This document shows positions 24,656 to 34,264 of a stretch of DNA of 64,000 nt, in pieces. The notes under the pieces were generated by a model. The model made no database searches and was not told the origin of the DNA. It was given only the letters and a program-made list of their open reading frames with translations. Position 1 is the stretch's first letter; the number at the start of each line of letters is the position of its first letter. Origin of the DNA: Nostoc sp. NMS8 (lineage in GTDB: Bacteria > Cyanobacteriota > Cyanobacteriia > Cyanobacteriales > Nostocaceae); NCBI RefSeq assembly GCF_017115045.1, contig NZ_JABXKK010000108.1, positions 1-64,000 of the forward strand. Direction: 5' to 3'. The position numbers and the translations under genes are program-made.

Positions 24656-26653
24656 TTATACACCGTAGCACAGGTGGTAATTTCGGCATATATTTGATGG
24701 CTGCCCTCCCTAACGCCACATTTATCGGTTTCACAGGTACACCTGTCAGTAAAGCAGCAAAAGGACAAAGTACCTTCCAAACCTTCGGCGAACCTACTGA
24801 CCCAAAATCCAGCCTAGATTCCTATTCAACCGCCGACTCAGTACGAGATGGCACAACCCTGAAGCTAAATTATGCCCTTGCTAAATCAGAGTTTCGCTTG
24901 ATTTTAGAACTGAATTGGCGAGAAATTGCTACTAATCCACCAGCAGAATTTTTACAACAAGAAGAATATCCCCAGCCTTCTGTGCTGCATATTGATAAGT
25001 TAGTGGAACAAGTGCGATCGCAACGTTTCGACAAAATTCAAGACCAGTGTGGTATTTTGCAGTTATTGGATATTAGCCGTCCTGTTGCGATCGATGACAT
25101 ATATATAGATGTGAATATTTTGGAGTCAATTGCCAGTCAACAGTGGGTAGAAATCTCTGAACTGCAAAACCTTGATCCCAAAGAATTTGACCGTTTTGGC
25201 TTAGGTTCAGCTGACCAGAACCAGATACCTGGTACACATGTAGTTGAAACACATTCCAAGCTCAGGGTGCTAGGCAAACCAGGAGTAGGTAAAACCACCT
25301 TTTTGCAATATCTCGCCATTCAGTGCAACCAAAGCGCATTTGCAGTAAATCAGGTGCCGATTTTCATTACACTGAGAAATTTTGTTGAAGAGTCTAAAAT
25401 TAACAACGAGTTCAGCCTATTAAAATACATCCGCCAGGAGTTTCTCACATCTGGAATTTTAGATCCCTCAGTCATCGAAACCTTGCTGAATGCAGGCAGA
25501 GTATTACTATTGCTTGATGGCATGGATGAAATTCTTAACCAACAAAGCAATGCTGTCTTAAGCGAAATTCGCAGATTTTCAGAGAAGTATCACAAAAATC
25601 AATTGGTGGCCACTTGTCGAACAGCCTCTCAAAAATTCAGACTCCAAGGCTTTACCGATGTTGAGATTGCCCCATTGACTTCAGAACAAATCCGAGCATT
25701 CGCTCAAAAATGGTTTGTAGTGTTTACCAAAACTAATCAAAAGGATGGTCTAGCCCAGTCAGTTGAATTTATTCAGAAGTTGGAATTAGATGAAAACTGG
25801 CAATTTCGCCAGAGCGCGGGGAATTTTTTCCTTCTCCTATCTGGCCTTTCAAGAATACTTCACAGCGAGGAAAATCGTTGCCAGCTATAACCTACAGGCA
25901 TTAGAGCAAGCACTGGAAGGTCTGGTAAGTCATATCACTGACCCGCATTGGCGCGAAATCTTTTTATTAACCGCTACCATGCTTCGGAGTGCAGACTCTT
26001 TAGTACAGTTAATGAAGCAACAGATTGATGCACTAATTGCCCAAGACGATTATTTACAAGAGTTTTTGACCTGGGCTAGTCAAAAATCCCGCACCATTCC
26101 CACCCAAGCAAAAGATGCGACAGTTCGAGCATTTTACCTGGCCTTGAGTCGGACTCCTCACATAGCATCGCATTTTGCCCTAGCCAGCAGCCTCGACCAA
26201 GGGATCTTTCTGGATGTAGTATTAGATGACCTGCTGGTGGAGTGTGCAATTGATGGGAACCAAGACTTTGCCCACATCCACGCCTGTGGAGATGCTCTCT
26301 CAAACATTCTGGGCATTGTATTGGATGTTGGACTCCATAAATCGCTGCAACAACTCTCTGACCAATTTCCAAATTCTCATCAAAGTAAAGAACGGTTTGA
26401 GCTATGGTCGCAAACCAACTATTCAGCTTGGGCTGAACAGGTAAAGATGACGGTGATTAATTATCGCAATATTAACCAGCAGTGGCAGTTTAGCTCTGAG
26501 CAACAGCAAGTGCTGCAACGCTACTATGATGCTAATCAGTTACTACTCGATTGCCTGCATAGTAATTGTGAAGTGACGGCCGCTATCAGGCAAGAAATTG
26601 AAGCGACCTTATTATTACCTCAAAAGGAACTTGAGGATAGGGAATGGCAATAG
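24656..26653 (+). pseudogene. Chimeric HsdR-fragment / NACHT NTPase pseudogene
   Basis: There are three pieces. First, about 24670-24900 encodes a type I restriction HsdR stretch: GGNFGIYLMAALPNATFIGF with the helicase motif TGTP and DGTTLKLNYALA. It then fuses in frame to a cyanobacterial NACHT protein lacking its N-terminal HTH, with LNWREIATNPPAEFL, a VRSQRFDKIQDQCG linker, Walker A GKPGVGKTTF (near 25275) and Walker B RVLLLLDGMDE. Near 25810 the frame shifts, and ARGIFSFSYLAFQEYFTARK begins, which normally follows some 60 residues later. An internal deletion is thus joined out of frame. The C-terminal helical part runs intact to 26653. It is probably former defence cargo or defence-island debris. 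Confidence 0.75.
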
Positions 26654-27069
26654 TTTTGTTGGTTAAACTTTTATAGATATTTTCAATTAATTGAAAAGTT
26701 TTCTTACATTTTGTATCGTAGTTAATCAACTCATTTAAGAAATCAAACAACATTCGCTCATAGTACAAGAATCGAACCGAGTGATTTTAACCATTAAGTG
26801 GTTCTCTGCTAGGTAAGTAGGCGAGAAAATTTACAACTATGTCATTGCGAACTGAGCGAAACGAAGTGTACCCTACGGGGAAGCAAGCTACGCGTAGCGT
26901 TTCTAAGAGTTGCAATTGCAAGGGTTTCAAGCATTTTTCATTTCGTTACATAATTAAGTTTATTTGTGCTTACCTACTTTTTATTTGACCTATTCGGTTG
27001 TCTCCTCTTCTGAAAACTAAGAGTTTTTCAGATCGCTTTCCCCTTAAAGTCCTAATTGCAGGTCTTATT
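26654..27069. other. Intergenic region without genes
   Basis: It is AT-rich and contains a hairpin repeat related to 10183-10257 at about 26841-26915 (GTCATTGCG.. with GGGGAAGCAAGCTACGCGTAGCG). I searched it for a second TGTACA/TGTCA transposon end and found none. Confidence 0.5.
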
Positions 27070-27519
27070 ATGAATTTAATCAATGACTTTTGCTTGGCAG
27101 ATGGGATACTTAAAGGTGTACAAGTACTCGTTGTAGACAACGATCGCGATAGTAGAGATTTGTACGCGTTTTTACTCAAAGACTTGAGTGCCAACGTAAT
27201 TACTGCTGGTTCGGTAAAAGAAGCTTTAGAAATCCTGAGTTGGTTCACACCTAACATCCTGGTCTCTGAAATTAGATTTTCAGGTGAAAGCATTTATACA
27301 TTGCTAAATACACTGAATGTTATAAAAGCTGACAATGGAAATCATATCCCAATTATTGTGACTTCAACCTCTACCACAGGTACTCACGATCAAATTCCAG
27401 ATGTGGAGTTTGAAGAATATTTACTTAAACCCTTCGACCTCGATCAAATTGTTTCCCTCATTCAGAATTTAGTACAGAAAGAGGTGAAAGAAAATTGTTC
27501 TCACGATGTACTAGTTTGA
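27070..27519 (+). CDS. Receiver-domain protein with Asp-to-Glu phosphoacceptor
   Basis: This is a stand-alone CheY-like receiver, about 150 aa from the chosen ATG (an upstream frame from 26998 is possible but reads through repeat-like sequence). VLVVDNDRDSRDLY gives the acidic pocket. TPNILVSEIRFSG occupies the phosphorylation strand, where relatives have ..SDI.MPG, so the acceptor Asp is replaced by Glu. IIVTSTS and EYLLKPFDLDQI supply the Thr/Ser and Lys positions. It has no output domain. Glu at this site often mimics phosphorylation, so constitutive signalling is possible. No kinase is adjacent. Transcription probably starts in the repeat-rich gap upstream. Confidence 0.8.
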   Translation: MNLINDFCLADGILKGVQVLVVDNDRDSRDLYAFLLKDLSANVITAGSVKEALEILSWFTPNILVSEIRFSGESIYTLLNTLNVIKADNGNHIPIIVTSTSTTGTHDQIPDVEFEEYLLKPFDLDQIVSLIQNLVQKEVKENCSHDVLV

Positions 27520-27526
27520 CAATAGT

Positions 27527-27615
27527 ACAGGGCAATACGCTTGGGTTAAGGACGAATGGCAAAAATTTTGGGTTTTCGAGACGCGATAAATCGCCGTCTC
27601 TACAAGTATTTTGGT
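27527..27615. repeat. Dispersed repeat with GAGACGCGATAAATCGCCGTCTC core
   Basis: About 85 bp containing GGGCAATACGCTTGGGTTAA and the palindromic core followed by TACAAG. An inverted copy lies at 55495-55576, and shorter cores at 2741-2760 and 52389-52444. The gap continues to 27877 with a possible degraded minus-strand frame (27670-27897) that I could not identify. Confidence 0.75.
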
Positions 27616-27877
27616 CTTATACTTCAGCTGCCTACCTATCGCGCTTGCGCTGGGCTTCGTGCGTGAGAATCAAAATGGTGCTGTCGATGCCATCATGAAT
27701 ATTACAGGCAATGGAGCGATCGCTATTTTGGGAAGGAGTGAAACACCAATTCTGTCGTCAGTAATTTGAAACGTCAGATCGAAATAAGCGAAGGGACGGT
27801 TTAACTGCCAAATCTTTGATAAATTCGACTTTATAAATTTTCCCACCGACTTACTTACACCAGCAATTTTTATTAGC

Positions 27878-28936
27878 TCAAAATTTATTAAAGCCACCAG
27901 AACGACGATAAAGTAACCAAATAAACAACGGTGAACCCAGCAAGGCAGTGACGGAACCTACGGGTAGTTCTACAGCTCCTAGCCTAGAGAGTAAATCTGC
28001 AAAAGTTAGCAACCATGCACCTGCAAGGGCAGAAAGTGGTAAAACAAAGCGATGATCTGTACCAACGATGAGGCGGACACCGTGAGGGACAACAAGACCA
28101 ACAAATCCAATCAAGCCACTGATGCTGACTGCACCTGCGGCTAATAGAGTGGCGACACCGCCAATCAACAAGCGCGATCGCGTTAACGAAACCCCCAAAC
28201 CCACAGCCAAATCATCTCCTAAAGCCAGCACATTTACCGATCGCGCCAGCAAACATCCCCCGATCAATGCAACGATGATGTAAGGGCCAGCCGTAGCAAT
28301 TTCTTGCCAACCACGCCCATTCAGGCTACCAACTAGCCAACTGAGTGCAATTTGAATTTGACCGTCTTCAGCTAAGAGCAACAATGTACTTTGTACAGCA
28401 CCAAATAAAGAACTGATCGCTACTCCGCCTAAAATCAACCGCTCAACCGAAATACCCGACCCCGCACGACCGAGCAAAATAACGATCGCAGAAGTCAAAA
28501 TTGCTCCCATCCACGCTGCTAGAGGAATTGCGATCGGGAATATGTGCCACACAATCATCAGAATCACAATTAATCCTGCACCCGCTGAAATGCCCAAAAT
28601 AAATGGATCGGCAAGACTATTGCGTAGCATTCCTTGTAGCAATGCTCCTGACATTCCCAAGGCTGCACCAACAATCAGAGCAGCAGTAATGCGTGGGAGA
28701 CGTAAATCCCAGAGAATAGTCTGTTTAACCGGATCACCTTTGCGGAGAATGGCTTGCCAAAATTCCGACATATTTAAGGGTACTGCTCCTTGAGAAAGTG
28801 ATAGCCCTAGCGTTACCACCAGTGCTATACCAAGGAGTAAAACAGCCCAAAATACGCGGTGTTTAGTAAAAATTGTCTCAATTGGTCTAGTCAAATTTAG
28901 ATATGTATTTTTTTTAATATAATTCGTCTTAGACAT
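27878..28936 (-). CDS. FecCD/BtuC-type ABC transporter permease
   Basis: This is a polytopic membrane subunit (352 aa, about ten helices) of an iron-siderophore or cobalamin-type importer. Family landmarks are LWDLRLPRITAALIVGAALG (the R-L-P-R motif), GMLRNSLADPFILGISAGAG, GGVAISSLFGA, the DDLAVGLGVSLTRSR loop contacting the ATPase, and SGLIGFVGLVVPH near the C-terminal coupling region, followed by GADHRF-like GTDHRFVLPLSALAG. The N-terminus is polar for about 28 residues. The cognate binding protein and ATPase are not adjacent, so it is orphaned here. The substrate is unknown. Confidence 0.92.
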   Translation of the reverse strand: MSKTNYIKKNTYLNLTRPIETIFTKHRVFWAVLLLGIALVVTLGLSLSQGAVPLNMSEFWQAILRKGDPVKQTILWDLRLPRITAALIVGAALGMSGALLQGMLRNSLADPFILGISAGAGLIVILMIVWHIFPIAIPLAAWMGAILTSAIVILLGRAGSGISVERLILGGVAISSLFGAVQSTLLLLAEDGQIQIALSWLVGSLNGRGWQEIATAGPYIIVALIGGCLLARSVNVLALGDDLAVGLGVSLTRSRLLIGGVATLLAAGAVSISGLIGFVGLVVPHGVRLIVGTDHRFVLPLSALAGAWLLTFADLLSRLGAVELPVGSVTALLGSPLFIWLLYRRSGGFNKF

Positions 28937-28997
28937 AGATGCATTTGGATTGAGAGATTGGACAAGGAGAGAAGGGAGTTAAAATTTGAACTTTGAA

Positions 28998-29186
28998 CCT
29001 CAGAAGCTCAAAGTTGAACCTCAGAAGCTCAAAGTTAAACCTCAGAAGCTCAAAGTTGAACCTCAGAAGCTCAAAGTTGAACCTCAGAAGGTCAAAGTTG
29101 AGCCTCAGAAGGTCAAAGTTGAGCCTCAGAAGGTCAAAGTTGAGCCTCAGAAGCTCAAAGTTGAGCCTCTGAGGCTCAATTTTTAA
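28998..29186. repeat. 21-bp tandem array, 8 units, ending in a terminator-like hairpin
   Basis: Units starting CCTCAGAAGCTCAAAG (or GGTCAAAG) recur exactly every 21 bp from 28998 to 29165. The last partial unit mutates to a hairpin, TTGAGCCT-CTG-AGGCTCAA followed by TTTTT (29161-29184), which looks like a plus-strand terminator. The open frame through it is period-driven. The array sits between the FecCD permease and the radical-SAM gene. Confidence 0.9.
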
Positions 29187-29213
29187 GTTTTAAAGCAGTT
29201 GTGCCATGCCCAA

Positions 29214-29837
29214 CTACGTCAGTTCCAGCCCACCTTGATAACCAGTGACAATCCGCCCACCATCCTTGAGGATGTGGATTTCTATCTGGTCGCTAGCCCA
29301 AGTAATTTGGTCTTGGAAAGCTGGGTTTAACACCCGAACTCTTTGATTGCTAGAAGAGACTGGAGAGTTGGGAGAATTAATTGCTAGAGATTGGACAAAA
29401 GGCCCGTCAATCAGGATATCGAGTTGTTCTAATAATGCTTCTGAACCTGGTGGCGCGGATTGAGACTGTAACTGCTTAAGAGTGAATCCAGTAAAAGACA
29501 TGACATTTAAGCCAGCAGCTTTTACCTTCTGAGCTAAAGATGCCAGTGCAGTAGCTTGCCAAAACGGTTCTCCACCAGAGAACGTTACACCTGTGTTGTG
29601 GGGATTACTGATAATATTTTTGGCAAGGGTATCAACAGCAATCAATTGGTTAGCCTCAAATGACCAGGAGTTAGTATTAAAGCAGCCAGGACACTCACGA
29701 AGACAACCTTGCACCCAGACGACTGCACGACAACCAGGGCCATTAACTTCTGACTGATCGACGTAACCCATAATGTTGAGATAGCCTGGGGGAATTTCGA
29801 TGAGTGCTAACGATGGGTCAGTTGGCTTAGTTTCCAT
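29214..29837 (-). CDS. Radical-SAM activating enzyme, NrdG/PflA-like
   Basis: A 4Fe-4S cluster motif C-x3-C-x2-C is seen in WVQGCLRECPGCFN (about residues 43-56), followed by the SAM-binding GG-E motif, GVTFSGGEPFWQ. The length of 207 aa fits the short activase subfamily (anaerobic ribonucleotide reductase or glycyl-radical activating proteins). LNVMSFTGFTLKQL and LLEQLDILIDGPFV also fit. No glycyl-radical enzyme gene is nearby, so its target is unknown. The N-terminus MxYVDQSEVNGPG-like region is typical of cyanobacterial members. It is a single gene. Confidence 0.85.
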   Translation of the reverse strand: METKPTDPSLALIEIPPGYLNIMGYVDQSEVNGPGCRAVVWVQGCLRECPGCFNTNSWSFEANQLIAVDTLAKNIISNPHNTGVTFSGGEPFWQATALASLAQKVKAAGLNVMSFTGFTLKQLQSQSAPPGSEALLEQLDILIDGPFVQSLAINSPNSPVSSSNQRVRVLNPAFQDQITWASDQIEIHILKDGGRIVTGYQGGLELT

Positions 29838-30173
29838 CTCTTTAACTCCTTTTAGCCGTTGCCTGTTAACCGTTAACTATAGCTAATCTCCAATTATATA
29901 ACCGTGAAAATTTGACTATTCAGTTAAGTAGCACCATAGTGCTTTTATCTAAGTTTACGGGGGAAGTTGGGAGAAGAAGCGATCGCTTCCTCAAATGAAT
30001 TTTTTGCCCCAATTCCTCAACATCAGTACTTTCCCTTTTCGTGGTGGGGATACTGAGGGAAGGAAGGCGATCGCAGTCTCCACACTAGTATTTTAAATAA
30101 ATTTTAAAGGTTACTGTGAAAAGAGCGATCGCTTTTCATCAGGTTTAGGGTTAAGTAGCATTATCTAATTAAG
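29838..30173. other. Intergenic region without genes
   Basis: It contains several HIP1 or HIP1-like GCGATCGC sites and the promoter region of the radical-SAM gene. I see no ORF or structured element. Confidence 0.5.
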
Positions 30174-30884
30174 TTATGTTGTGATATTATACTTACTTAA
30201 AAAGTATTCTAGTTCTTCATCACCACCATACCTACTTAAAACTTGAAGTCTTATCTCAGTCCTATTATCTTCAGGCCAATCTTCTATATCTGTGTAACCA
30301 CTAGGTAAGCCTAATGCTTCCTCCAAATCTTCGATTGACCATCCAAGTTTTTCAAGCCCTTTCACAGTGAAAATTATTCTAGGATCAACATAAACGTCAA
30401 ATTCTCGATAGCATTTGCAAATAATTTCTAAAACTTCAGTAAAATAGTTATGACAAAGTTGAAGCACTTCACCATCAGGAATGTCTTTTACATTTAAATC
30501 TTTTGAAAATTCAAATCTATAAGAATATACAATCTCAAGGGGTTGTCCGCCAAAGAAACCACTGTGAGTAACAGGAATGGTTCCTGTCTTCTGAACTTGA
30601 TTTCTCAACTCCACAAAATATTTAGCAAGATTACTATTTTTTAATTTTTCTTGCTGTTGAGGATACCATTCATTAAAACCAGGGTATTTAGACATGACAG
30701 CTTGCAGACAGAAAGTAATACTTCTTGCAGCCGAAACAAACGCACTAAATATATACTTAAATTCTTGGTAGCTGTCTTGTTTGTTTTTCAACATATCGAG
30801 GAAATAATCTGTTTCGGCAACTTTATCAACTACAAGGTAAAACCCTTTCTCAGGAAAAATGAATTTATCTGTGTTTGGATTCAT
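30174..30884 (-). CDS. Hypothetical protein, 236 aa
   Basis: The family is not recognised. The N-terminal third is helical (KDSYQEFKYIFSAF-like, then SAARSITFCLQAVMSKYPGFNEWY and YFVELRNQVQKTGTIP), which superficially resembles HEPN-type helical bundles, but the R-x4-H signature is not evident. The middle is beta-like (LEIVYSYRFEFS). An acidic C-terminus follows (YTDIEDWPEDNRTEIRLQVLSRYGGDEELEYFLSKY). There is no signal or membrane segment. It is divergent from the HicAB remnant. It lies in AT-rich sequence, less HIP1-dense than its neighbours, so horizontal gain is possible. Confidence 0.6.
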   Translation of the reverse strand: MNPNTDKFIFPEKGFYLVVDKVAETDYFLDMLKNKQDSYQEFKYIFSAFVSAARSITFCLQAVMSKYPGFNEWYPQQQEKLKNSNLAKYFVELRNQVQKTGTIPVTHSGFFGGQPLEIVYSYRFEFSKDLNVKDIPDGEVLQLCHNYFTEVLEIICKCYREFDVYVDPRIIFTVKGLEKLGWSIEDLEEALGLPSGYTDIEDWPEDNRTEIRLQVLSRYGGDEELEYFLSKYNITT

Positions 30885-30972
30885 AAACTCTACTATTTAG
30901 TAATTTATATTTTATTTGTATAGTATATTTGTACCAGCAAGATAATAACACAGTTGTTTAAATTTAGGGTAG

Positions 30973-31189
30973 ATGCCCAAAAAAACCAGAGAGTTAAAAG
31001 CAATTTTGTTGAAGGCTGGATTTGTCTATCGTCCTGCAAAAGGTAGTCATACCTTCTGGACTCACCCACCCATTGATACCTGATGAACCAGTTACCATTC
31101 CTGGAAAAGATTGAGACGATGCACCCCGGTACTTAGAAAAGCAAGTCAATCGGGTTTTGAAGCAACTAGGCGAAATAGGGGAAGAATAA
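30973..31189 (+). pseudogene. hicA: HicA toxin pseudogene (frameshift plus stop)
   Basis: The frame starts MPKKTRELKAILLKAGFVYR with GSHTFW (active-site His), then stops at 31081. Another frame continues LIPDEPVTIPGKD, has an in-frame TGA where family members have Gly (GKDGDDA), and continues DDAPRYLEKQVNRVLKQLGEIGEE to a stop at 31187. The HicA double-stranded RNA-binding-type fold is thus split twice and should be inactive. The hicB antitoxin follows 21 bp later. Confidence 0.85.
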
Positions 31190-31210
31190 TGAGCGAGCGA
31201 TCGCTACAGT

Positions 31211-31423
31211 ATGGTAATTCAATGGTCAGATGAGGATAATTGCTACTTAGTACACTTACCGGAATTCCCTTGGCAGCAATTCCATACTCACGGTAAGACT
31301 TATGAAGAAGCCGCTAAACATGGGCAAGAGGTAATTGAATCTCTGATTGAATGGTATGGAGAGCAAGAAAAACCTTTGCCAAAGCCAATTACTTTTCCTC
31401 AGAAACCGTTAAAAGTGGCTTAA
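31211..31423 (+). CDS. hicB: HicB-type antitoxin
   Basis: This is the RNase-H-like antitoxin domain of a HicAB toxin-antitoxin module. MVIQWSDEDNCYLVHLPEFP is the standard N-terminal strand pair, followed by HTHGKTYEEAAKHGQEVIESLIEWY. At 70 aa it has no C-terminal DNA-binding domain, as in short cyanobacterial HicB. The upstream frame contains a stop 15 bp before this ATG, so the start is fixed. The toxin partner is broken, leaving an orphan antitoxin that could still neutralise related HicA proteins. Confidence 0.85.
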   Translation: MVIQWSDEDNCYLVHLPEFPWQQFHTHGKTYEEAAKHGQEVIESLIEWYGEQEKPLPKPITFPQKPLKVA

Positions 31424-31452
31424 ATATTTTGCACAGGTGGAGCGATCGCACC

Positions 31453-32088
31453 TTATCCCAATCCCTCAACATCAGCACTTTCCACTTGCAACTCAACAGA
31501 CTCAAACTTCACTTTATTATATAAATCCTGTAAGGAAATCTCAAAGGGTACGGTTACAAGTGCGATCGCTTCATCTTCTTCATCATATTCACGAAGCGTC
31601 CATTGCTTTTTCCCGGTTTTGGAAAATTGATCTACATGAATCCGAGTTTGGTCAATTAATAGATATTCTTGGAAGGTAGAAATAGTCCGGTAAGCGTGAA
31701 ATTTATCTTCGCTATCGTACCCTTTGGTAGATTTTGATAAAACCTCAACAATAATCTGTGGATTCAGAATTATATCCTTTCGGTTGTTAAAAAACTCTGG
31801 TTTACCTGCCATAATCATCACATCTGGATAAGTATAGGTAAGTTTTTGGGGTATCCATAGACGAACATCACCCATGAAAACTTCGTAATCTTGCTGGCGA
31901 AACGCAAAATTTAAGGCAGCACTTAGATTCAACGAGATTCGATTGTGATTTATTGTTCCACCTGCCATAGGAATTATTTGCCCGTCAATGTATTCGCTTT
32001 TATACTCAGCAGCTTCTTCTAGCTCTAAATATTCCTCTGGGGTATAGTATCGCTGTTGTGTTATTTGCATAGTTTTATCGGGTAACAA
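31453..32088 (-). CDS. Uma2 family (DUF820) putative endonuclease
   Basis: The classic pattern is YYTPEEYLELEEAAEYKSEYIDGQIIPMAGG, then NHNRISLNL, VFMGDVRLWIP, YTYPDVMIM, NPQIIVEVLSKSTKGYDSEDKF (catalytic-type Glu-Val-Leu and Asp-Lys) and FQEYLLIDQT. A start at 32070 (MQITQQRYYT) is likely because residues before it are not conserved. It is 30 bp from hicB, tail to tail. Function is unknown beyond PD-(D/E)XK-like fold. It is a second copy relative to 20853-21599, which belongs to a different subgroup. Confidence 0.88.
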   Translation of the reverse strand: MLPDKTMQITQQRYYTPEEYLELEEAAEYKSEYIDGQIIPMAGGTINHNRISLNLSAALNFAFRQQDYEVFMGDVRLWIPQKLTYTYPDVMIMAGKPEFFNNRKDIILNPQIIVEVLSKSTKGYDSEDKFHAYRTISTFQEYLLIDQTRIHVDQFSKTGKKQWTLREYDEEDEAIALVTVPFEISLQDLYNKVKFESVELQVESADVEGLG

Positions 32089-32241
32089 TGTTTAACGATA
32101 CGGAGCATCTAATGACCCATGTTTACCCAACAGTTTAACGTGGTTGAATAGAATTGCGATGTGCTTTCTACAAAGTGAGCATAGGTGCAGCCCAACCTAA
32201 GCATCGCTATCTCAATTCACAAAGTCTTGTAGCTTATTTTC

Positions 32242-34073
32242 CTATTGATAGCCAGCTGCTTGTAACAGAAACAACTTGGCATAACGTCCTCCTAGCTTTA
32301 ACAAATCTTCGTGAGTTCCCTGTTCTATAACTTCGCCGTTTTCTATAACTAGAATTTTGTCAGCCATTCGTACCGTTGAGAAGCGATGGGAAATCAAAAG
32401 TACCATCTGATTTTTAGTAACAGTGCGAAAATGATTGAAAATCTCAAACTCAGCTTGGGCGTCTATTGCTGATGTTGGTTCATCTAACACCAAGATATCT
32501 GCTTGCGATCGCATAAATGCACGAGAAAGAGCAATTTTCTGCCACTGTCCCCCCGAAAGTTCCTGTCCTCCCTTAAACCAACGACCAAGTTGAGTCTGAA
32601 AATTTTGGGGTAATTGGTCAATAAAAGATTGGGACATGCCTTTTTCAGCAGCAGTTCGCCAACGGGTTTTGTTTTCGAGATGTTCTACATCGCCCACGCC
32701 AATATTCTCCCCCACAGTGAACTGGTAGCGGACAAAGTTCTGAAAAATCACACCAACGCGACGCCGTAACACATCCACATCCCATTCTTGCAAGTCCAAG
32801 CCATCTAACAAAATTCGCCCAGAGTCAGGGGTGTAGAGTCGGGTAAGTAGTTTGATTAAGGTAGTCTTACCAGAACCATTTTCACCCACAATTGCCAGTT
32901 TCTCTCTGGGTTTCAAATGCAGCGAAATGTTTCTCAATGCTGGCTTGGAACTTCCCGGATAAGTAAATGATACGTTCTCGAAACGGATACCATCTTGGGA
33001 ATTTAAACCAATGGTTGCCTTCCCCCAAGACTTTGGTACTTCTTCTTCTAGAAAATCATAGAGATTTGATAGATATAGGTTGTCCTCATACATCCCGCCA
33101 ATAGAAGTAAGGGCATTGGAGAAAGTAGATTGTCCTTGGCGGAATACAGTAAGATACATAGTCATATCTCCCAAGGAAATCTTACCTAGCACTGTTTCCA
33201 GCACAATCCAAGCATAAGCTAGGTAAAAAGCACCAGTACTAACTAAACTCAGCAGATATCCCCACAATCCTCGCCGCAGAGTCAAATCGCGGTCTTCGCC
33301 ATAGAGTTGATTGAATAAGTTGCGGTAACGTCCTAGCAACATCTCTCCCAACTGGTAGAGTTTGATTTCTGTGACAAAATCTTCTCTTGCTAGGAGATTT
33401 TCTAAGTAGTGCTGTTGACGAGTTTCTGATGCACGCCAACTAAATAAGCGAAAGGCTTCTCCAGCAAACTTTGTTTCGGCAATAAATACAGGCATAGCTG
33501 CCAAAATCAGCACCACTACCGCCCAACCTGAGAAATTTACTAGCAAAATCCCGTAGGTAATGAGGGAAAGGGCATTTTGCACTAACCCAAAGGTGCGGTT
33601 TACTAAAGAAAGGGGACGAACTGATGCTTCTCGGCGGGCATTGGTCAATTTGTCATAAAATTCTGAGTCTTCAAACTGCCTAAGATCCAGTGTCAGCGCC
33701 TTTTCTAAGATGAGTACATTTACTCGCTGACCCATTAGCGCCCGCAATAACGACTGACAAATGGTGATTCCTCGCTGACTACCTGCTAGTAAAATTACAG
33801 CGATCGCTTCTAATCCTACATAAAATAGCGAGGGATTAATATTGACAAAACTATTGTTGTGTGAACTAACTTGAGAAGCAAATACCACTGCATCAACAAT
33901 TAATTTACTGATGTAAGATATTGCCGCCGGTAAAAGACCAGCCACCAAAGTTAAACTAGCCAGAAGAATAGTAAGCGATCGGCTAGTAGTCCATACTAAG
34001 CTTACAGCCCGTCCACTGTAGCGAAAAACCGTCAGCGATTGACGTAGGATATTTCTTTTTTTTTAATCTTCAT
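32242..34073 (-). CDS. ABC exporter, fused permease-ATPase (frame break at an A9 tract near the start)
   Basis: A type I exporter half-transporter: six-helix transmembrane region to about residue 330, then the nucleotide-binding domain with Walker A GENGSGKTT, Q-loop VIFQNF, signature LSGGQ and Walker B ILVLDEPTSAID. The natural N-terminus reads NILRQSLTVFRYSGRAVSLVW. It is preceded by an ATG (34073) whose frame MKIKKK is separated from it by nine As (34064-34056). One added A would join them; as written the ATG frame stops after about 13 codons. The best in-frame alternative is TTG at 33948, which loses the first helix. Slippage, a sequencing error or a real mutation are all possible. The substrate is unknown. 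Confidence 0.85.
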
Positions 34074-34148
34074 CTTTATTGCCGCGAGATACCCCAGCTT
34101 GGGCGGATCTTCCTAACTTTTTTAATCTTTATATAATTTTAACAATAA

Positions 34149-34256
34149 AGAACTCAGAACTCAGTACCTAGAATGACGAGTATCCGGCTGGGTGGTGAAT
34201 ACCATGCTGAAGTTAACGGATATTCTGACTCCTGAATTCTGAATTCTGACTCCTGT
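34149..34256. repeat. Dispersed inverted-repeat element, second copy
   Basis: It begins AGAACTCAGAACTCAGTACC and ends ATTCTGACTCCTGAATTCTG..GACTCCTG, the same termini as 555-790 and 55603-55760. It is non-coding and lies between the ABC exporter and the aldo/keto reductase. Confidence 0.6.
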
Positions 34257-34264
34257 TTACATTT

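Noticed and set aside
26586..26768. Minus-strand frame of 60 aa
   Set aside because: Overlaps the NACHT remnant and has no support.
27116..27125. TGTACA as a candidate distal CAST end
   Set aside because: It lies inside the receiver-domain coding region and lacks the TGTCA ladder and the AGTGT target duplication.
27670..27897. Minus-strand frame of 75 aa overlapping the FecCD permease end
   Set aside because: No start signal, no family match, and it overlaps a well supported gene; possibly debris.
28986..29186. Plus-strand frame coding KVEPQKL repeats
   Set aside because: Produced by the 21-bp repeat period; no Shine-Dalgarno or homology.
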